A DNA stretch of 64,000 nt from Bryopsis sp. KO-2023 (Eukaryota > Chlorophyta > Ulvophyceae > Bryopsidales > Bryopsidaceae): NCBI GenBank assembly GCA_030272585.1, contig BSYQ01000001.1, positions 2,790,001 to 2,854,000 on the forward strand. The letters are read 5' to 3'. The first letter of the stretch is position 1. Every line of letters begins with the position of its first letter. Below, one piece after another: positions 57,964-64,000 of this stretch. Made by a program: the position numbers and the translations under genes. The notes beneath the pieces are model-generated. The model ran no database searches, was not told the origin of the DNA, and worked only from the letters and a program-made list of their open reading frames with translations.

Positions 57964-60900
57964 TTACCAGTAGGTAAACTCGTCCAACCACCCATGTGGA
58001 TTCTGCCTGATCAAATACTTGCGGAATTCGTCGTATGTGAAAATCAGGATCGACCAAGGCACTCCCGTAAACCAGTGCAAGACGTTGATGGGCCGGGTTC
58101 CAAACACCAAGTTCAGTGGTGGAGCGTACGTCAAGATGAGTGCCAGAACAGTCTCGAAGACGAGACCAAAGTTCATGAATCCGTTGAGCAGTCCTTGCTC
58201 GAAAATGGACAGCTTCCTGGTCTTGGCAATCAGCAAATCAGCCCATTGAACCACGACGATCGAGATAAAGTATGCACTCTGCGCATATTTCAGAGCGTTT
58301 GCCTGGTACTCAGTGTTCGGCCACAACTGTTGTTCTCCATTCCACCAGTAGAATGCCCCTTGCGGCGATTTAGACCTGCTGGTGAAGGCACCTCTTTCTG
58401 GGAACCCGTATTGGGCGTAGTTTGGTGAGCTGGTGGTGTTGCAGTAGATGCCGAAGAGCATCTCGTCCGACTCTGTGAGGATCTGGCTGTACTTGTTCGA
58501 GGCGTCTCCGCGTGCATTAATGAACTCCTGTTTGAGGCCAGAGTCCAAACCAGTGTACCATTCGCAAGTTCGGCCGCATACCGCAGTACTTCCAGCGCCG
58601 AAGCCACGGAATCCCTCGTCGGTGAACTCGACGAAAGGGTCTGCCATCCCAGGGAATGGAATCTGGCATCCCTCAGAGCAGAACTCTCTAGCATCGTAAA
58701 GCGTTGCCACCCCATTAATTTTTGTCTTTGGCTCTCCACATCCATAGCCACAGTTGTCTGGACGCAAGTTGTCGTCCAGAGTGCACAACAGGGATCGATC
58801 CTCCCAGCTCAGCCCGTTCCCCATGAGAATGCGTGGAGTGTATCCGTAGTCGTTGAGAACCACCATGTACGTGAAGAACCCTGCCAGAGCTTGCATCACA
58901 CCAATTTGCAGGTAGGCAAACGATATCAGCCTCCTGTTGACGAGACGATCCGTGGCTGCGTTTCTGGGAGGTCGGTCCATAATATCGGACTCTTTCAACT
59001 CGTAGGCCAGAGAGATGGCGGGCACCATATCCGTTCCCAAATCCACACACAGGATCAGAACGGTGGACAGGGGCAGAGGAATTCCAATCACGATGTAGCA
59101 CAAGAATGGCCCAATTTCAGGGATGTTCGATGTGAGCGTGTATGCAATACTCTTCTTCAGGTTGTCGAAAATCAAGCGACCCTCTTCCACACCATTGACG
59201 ATGGAGGCGAAATTGTCGTCCATCAAAATCATATCTGCTGCTTCTTTGGAGACATCCTTTCCAGCGATTCCCATAGCAACTCCAATATCACCCTTTTTCA
59301 GGGCTGGCGCGTCATTGACACCATCACCGGTCACGGCCACCACTTCTCCACGGCGCTGAGCATTCTCCACAATCAAGAGCTTGTGGGCAGGAGACACACG
59401 AGCCCATACGATCTGTTCATGGTCAAGGGCTTCATCCCATTTCGCTTGACGCTGCACTGGGTCTGCGATGTCCATCCATTGACGGATATCGTCTCCTTTC
59501 ACGACTGTTGCCATTCCAGCATCCCATTTCTCTTGATCAATGATTCCAACTTGCTTAGCAATTGCCTGGGCCGTGATGGGGTGATCACCAGTGACCATAA
59601 AAACCTTGATCCTGGCACGCTTGCATTTGGTGACCGCCTCTGGAACACCTTCTCTTGGAGGATCGATCAATGAAAACAACCCAACGAAGGTCAAGTCATC
59701 CATTTCGAAGTTGGGCTGCGGCTTGCTGGTGAAAGGATAGTCCATGGCGGTTCCCGTCATATTCTTGAAAGCAAAACCCAAGACACGCTCGCCAAGGCCT
59801 CCAAGACCCTCATACGCCTCCGTGTACTTCTCTTCCCAGTTCGCGTCCAGGGGCACTTGTTCCCCATTGATCAAAATGTACTTGCACTTCTGGAGTACCC
59901 TCTCAGGGGCACCCTTGAGGCACAGGACGGGGTCGTTCACGTTGGGGTCCTCTGGCTTGTGGATTGTCAAAGCCCACTTGTTTGTTGAGTTGAACTTAAT
60001 TTCAAAGATTTTGGGTGACGCGCGCCTGTACTCCTCCAAATCCCTCAGGACTTGCATGCATTTGGCAAGACCCGCTTCAGAAGCATCGGATGTGCAATCC
60101 AGAGCCAGCAAGTTGAAATCGGGCTTCTCAATTTCCGTCTTCAGGTCGATGGGTGGTTTCGTATCATCATTCGGGTCCTTTGTGAGGAAGGTAGCGTTAT
60201 TGCACAGACTTCCAACCATCTGGAGATGCTTGAAAGTGACATCGTCACGGTTGTAGATCGTTTCCATCCCCGCGCCGGCTTTGATCGCTGCCTCCAGTTG
60301 TGGCCTGTTTCTAGCCGCAGGGCATCTGAAAACCTGGCCGTTGTACCAGCAGTGCTGGATTGTCATTCTGTTTTGAGTCAAAGTTCCAGTTTTGTCTGAT
60401 GCAATGATAGTTGTTGACCCAAGAGTTTCAACAGCCTCCAGATTCTTCACCAAGACGTTCTTTTGGTGCATACGCTTGGCAGTGAGCGCAAGGGACACTG
60501 TCACTGTGGCCAAAAGACCCTCAGGGACGTTTGCGACAATGATACCAATGGCGAACACGACGTTCTTGATGATATTGGTCCCGAGCACCGCCCCAATGAT
60601 GAAGAACATCACTCCAAGGGTGATAGCAACAGCCGAGATAAGCTGGATGAACTTCTTGATCTCTTTGTTGATGGGTGTCGATTCTGCGGACGTCTCGGTT
60701 GCCAGTCCTGCAATTTGTCCCATGACGGTGTGGTCTCCACTACCAACAACAACACCACGTCCAGACCCGGCATTGATCATGGTTGTGTAGAACACGAGGT
60801 TGGTGGATTCGATAGCGGGAACGGGCTTGCGGCTGCCGTCTGGCAACTGTTCCCCGACCATGACATCAGGAGTCCGATCTTGTGGCTCCGACTCCCCAGT

Positions 60901-61732
60901 GAGCGACGAGTTATCAACTTTCATGTCTGTCGCCGCGACGATTCGGATATCTGCGGGGACCTGGGAAACAGCACAAACAAGAGTTGGACCGGGCCTCATA
61001 TCAGTTGCGGTCGTGACACCGACGGCTGAAGGGTGTTGCGTTGAAAACACAAGAATGCAATTTCCTCATACCTGATCCCCATCACCCAAATCGACGACAT
61101 CTCCTGGAACGAGCTCCACAGCGTCAACGACTTGTGTGGTGCCATCACGCAGGACCTTACACTTCTTGGGAATCATGTTTTTGAAACCTTCCATGATTTT
61201 CTCAGATTTCGCCTCTTGGAAGTGGGAGAACAGTGCGGTGATGAGCACCACACTGATAAGAACAACTCCCAAGTATAAATTGGTCTTGTCCGAGTTGTCG
61301 ATTCCAAAGGCGATGAAACACAGGAGCCCCCCAACGATGAGGAGCATAGCGAAAAAATTCGCGAACTGCAGAAGAAACTTTTGCCATGCTGTGAAAAACA
61401 AAGCAAAGGATATCAGCACATAGCGATAACCCAGCGACGAAACACTGTGCGTGTGGAATGCGGCGCAGGGATGTTAGGAAGAAGAAAGTTGATGGGAAGC
61501 TGTCGCTAACTCTACGCGACGAAAAAGGGTGCACACCTGGGATGGTCTTTGGTGGTGTGAGCCTGTTTTCTCCAAACTCCTGTCGTTGCTTCAACACTTG
61601 CTCACTCGTGAGACCTTTGTTGATATCAATGTTGAAGTGCTTCAATATTTTGTCGGTTTCCCATTCGTGCTCGATAATGGGGATATCTTTACGCAGCTCC
61701 TCAGCCCTCTGCGAGGACTGTTTGGACGACAT
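57964..61732 (-). CDS. P-type ATPase, Na+/K+-ATPase-like alpha subunit, type IIC (1169 aa)
   Basis: Plasma-membrane cation pump. Exons: 61732-61537, 61388-61072, 60960-57964; the third carries most of the protein. Motifs: TGES in the actuator domain (SLTGESEPQ), VANVPEGLLATVTVSLALTA in M4, phosphorylation site SDKTGTLTQNRMT (Asp about 360), MVTGDHP, TGDGVNDAPALK hinge, and the M5-M6 segment YTLTSNIPEIGPF...CVDLGTDMVPAISLAYE. The Ser in YTLTSNIPE is as in Na,K-pumps; H,K-pumps have Lys there. The end, YDEFRKYLIRQNPHGW...TYW, matches the alpha-subunit C-terminus. Odd: the extracellular M7-M8 loop is expanded to about 180 residues with about eight Cys. Animal alpha chains have a short loop there that contacts the beta subunit. 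Codons and composition are uniform; no sign of damage. Confidence 0.93.
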
Positions 61733-63520
61733 CTCCCTGTACGCAGCGAGAAATCAATCCGTGTTCAGTCGCTGGTCGAAAAGCACAAACATTAAACATG
61801 CAATTGACGATTCTGTGACATTTTTTGCGAAAAGGCGCGCTCCCGCGCTCTTTCGTCCGAGGTCGACAACGGTAGGGTTTTCTTTCAATTTCGCTTCGAC
61901 CGCGCGGGTATCAGTGCATATAATGGCTATACGAGCGAGTGAACCGTAGATTTCGGCGGGCACCTTTTCTGTCGCCTTCAGTAGGCCTCCTCCAGTTCCA
62001 AGACTCTACAGCAAACAAAAACTTTGTTTGATGGTCTCCTAACCACAAGCAGGTGCAAATTGATTGAACTGCCACACAGTCCCCTCGAAACCGACGCTTT
62101 AATCAGCTGGGGCTGGAAGTTAGAATTTCGAGTCGGAGGCGGGCAAAAGTCGTCGGGTCAGAAATTTCGTCAACCGTGGTTAACGTCGGAGAGTCGACAG
62201 ACCCACCTGATCAATAGCTCCGCCCAGATTGGGCTTCTATGCGATAGAACTCACTCCCAAGATCGTGAAGAGGGTGCGACGTTCAAAGAAAGGATTATCA
62301 AGGACGCAGCAACGCCCTGCTGCCCCTACAAATGTTCAATCTATCTAATCATTTAGTGCCCTTTGGGCGGGTTGACAATCGTACCGACGTATTGTACATT
62401 TTCGAACGAAACAAGCCCGGGCCTTTGGCGATTTGTTTTTGAGAAAAACAGAAACACCGACTCTCCACCCCCACCCCCCCAAAAAAAGCTGGAGCCCCAT
62501 TGCTTCAACGCTGTGAGTCCTCCCCCTCTCGGGATATTTCGACAGGAAGCTTTCAGAACATGATCAACCAAAAATATGATCACCACACCCTTGGGCAATA
62601 GGGGTGATGTTCTGGGGGGGGTTTAGTGAGCAATGATTTGAACGATGTAAGGTCGGGTAAAGGCAAGTCAAGGTAAGGCTGCCAGGTACAGCCCGATATT
62701 GCTGAGTAGCTTTGCAGACCACGCAAAAAAAGGGTTTGCAAGTGAAACCCTTTCAGGAATGGGTTCGGATATGGGCCCCTGATGCGGAATTTGGAAATAA
62801 ACAGCATCAACAGCTGCTGCACAGACCCTGGCTTTTCATAGAAAATCATGTGTGGTTGATGCCATCAAGCTCCAGATAATCCGTTTGGTTGTGATGTTAT
62901 TCGTTCGTTCAAAACTTTGGACGGTCTCTGTTGTGGCTTTGCATCTCCCCCAAGCTTTGGTTTGCTCGAGATACTGGACTATTGTTTCATAAAGGGATTC
63001 AGCAACTTCACATTGCCAATTTGATCTCCTCTTCCCCATCAATGAAAATTTCATTCCACGATCACATTGCCACTGAATACGAATCCATCAAATCGCACGA
63101 GCCCAGGATTTCAAACTCCAAAATGGTTTCCTTTCGGGCTGGAGATGCATACAACACAGGGGGTGAGAAATGCATGCAAATTATGCACGAAAGGTAGGGA
63201 TGCGTTCCTCCTTTCCCCGTTACAAGAAACAAGGCACCACATCCAAACCTCTCCAGAGTCAGTCGGGATGTACTTAACTTAGTGACTGAGGGCCTTGTTT
63301 CAAGGCCATATCCTACTAAACGACGACAGACAGTTACCACCACCTTCCCTTCAACATTCAAACTGCCCTGAACTTGCAATTGACACCTGCACAATGTTTG
63401 CACGACCCCCCAATACTACAACGATACATTGCTTTGAACGAACAAAGAGCGGAAGAAGAAAAAAAGGAGAACAAAGAAATATTTCTGGGAAAAAGAAGCC
63501 AAAAACCTAGAGTTGGTCGG
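61733..63520. other. Intergenic region, no gene confirmed
   Basis: About 1.8 kb between the ATPase start (minus) and the stop of the next minus-strand gene. The first 300 nt are CG-containing and probably the ATPase promoter; a TATATG-like element lies near 61915 on the minus strand. Open frames at 62580-62849 and 62836-63054 (minus) have no recognised family. A C-run/A-run junction occurs at about 62470-62487. Confidence 0.45.
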
Positions 63521-64000
63521 TCATATCGACCTATCCCCCTTTTCTACAGGCAGCAACGATTCCATGTCCCGGTCCATGTCGAGTGAGACTGGGGCCCGGG
63601 GGGCAAGGGAGGGCAAACAAGTCTCGCGGCAATTGCTCCACATCCCTTTGTCAAACGGGTTCTTGAAAGTCCCATCTTGCGAACGGAGGTATTTGTAACG
63701 GTACCAGTTTGCCATTTCGTTCGTGGTCAAATTCCTCACAGCCTGGTTTGCAACACACAATCGATCCACTTTCATCCACAGCAGTTTGGGTTTTTTTTCT
63801 TCCCTTTTTGTTGGAATCGACACCATCGAGCCTCTTTTCCCATAACAAAACTACCGTTCCGACAGAAATGCTAGTGCCAACCGTTTGCTTGCATGCGATC
63901 ATACCTGGGATGCTTGAGTGATGGCTAATGCGGCCACACTGAGACCCACAAACGCATCGATGACCAAGAAGGTGATGACCCAGGTAACGCCCGAGTTCTT
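63521..64000 (-). CDS. DHHC palmitoyltransferase, C-terminal part (incomplete at window edge)
   Basis: Two exons seen: 64000-63905 (continues beyond the window) and 63742-63521, joined in phase 0 with GTATGA...CAG borders. The first encodes a transmembrane helix (WVITFLVIDAFVGLSVAALA). The second encodes NLTTNEMANWYRYKYL then NPFDKGMWSNCRET and a disordered tail. The TTxE motif after the last transmembrane helix, followed by N-P-F-D-x-G-x-x-x-N-C, is characteristic of the C-terminal side of DHHC S-acyltransferases, which attach palmitate to membrane proteins at the Golgi or plasma membrane. The catalytic Asp-His-His-Cys region would lie outside the window and was not seen. Confidence 0.72.

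Noticed and set aside
62580-63054. Two overlapping minus-strand open frames
   Set aside because: Neither matches a known family. No splice pair extends them to a credible protein; one might be a lineage-specific exon but the evidence is too thin.
1-64000. Search for tRNA, rRNA, CRISPR arrays, LINE, SINE, DNA-transposon genes and virus-like elements
   Set aside because: No reverse transcriptase, integrase, transposase or capsid-like reading frame, no long terminal repeats, and no spaced identical repeats of CRISPR type were seen by eye; tRNA genes were not found but a covariance search would be needed to exclude them.

Overview
This is nuclear DNA of an intron-rich, flagellated and probably photosynthetic unicellular eukaryote. 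Canonical GT-AG introns interrupt nearly every gene; most are 70-350 nt and the shortest are about 45 nt. A complete axonemal inner-arm dynein heavy chain implies motile cilia. A lipoyl-octanoyl transferase and a pfkB kinase resembling plant organellar enzymes, a plant-type AN1-AN1-C2H2 protein and a Cys-type glutathione peroxidase point to an alga. A class III cyclase of a type common in protists and a Na,K-type (IIC) P-type ATPase argue against a land plant. A green-lineage alga (prasinophyte or streptophyte) or a chlorarachniophyte would fit; the species is not determined. No prokaryotic features, CRISPR arrays, rRNA or recognisable intact mobile elements were seen.

Layout: (1) 1485-4288 (-) a 909-aa repetitive acidic protein with predicted membrane segments, divergent from (2) 4828-5796 (+), a secreted acidic protein. 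(3) 7740-17358 (-) a 30-exon gene with 26 ankyrin repeats, essentially one per phase-0 exon, ending in a U-box. (4) 18273-18570 (+) and (5) 19042-19924 (-), small probable organelle membrane proteins with 45-46 nt introns. (6) 20191-21222 (+) a secreted SOUL heme-binding protein. (7) about 21525-25520 (+) a membrane nucleotidyl cyclase with a voltage-sensor-like segment. (8) 25911-27716 (-) glutathione peroxidase with a long membrane-anchored N-terminal extension. (9) about 28531-30773 (+) a kinesin-light-chain-like TPR protein. (10) 32081-50393 (-) a 32-exon, about 4056-aa dynein heavy chain. (11) 50947-52247 (-) LipB-type transferase and (12) 52704-53951 (-) intronless pfkB kinase. (13) 54350-55422 (+) AN1/C2H2 zinc-finger protein. 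(14) 57964-61732 (-) Na,K-ATPase-like alpha chain. (15) 63521-64000 (-) the C-terminal part of a DHHC palmitoyltransferase, running off the window.

The genes do not form an operon or one pathway. Several neighbours are divergent pairs with short shared upstream regions (4289-4827, 19925-20190, 27717-28530, 53952-54349). Shared themes are cilia and membrane signalling (dynein, cyclase, P-type ATPase, palmitoyltransferase) and organelle metabolism (LipB, pfkB, small membrane proteins). All exon models were built by eye by requiring GT-AG borders, matching phases and family-consistent protein at the joins; each listed multi-exon gene closes to an open frame.
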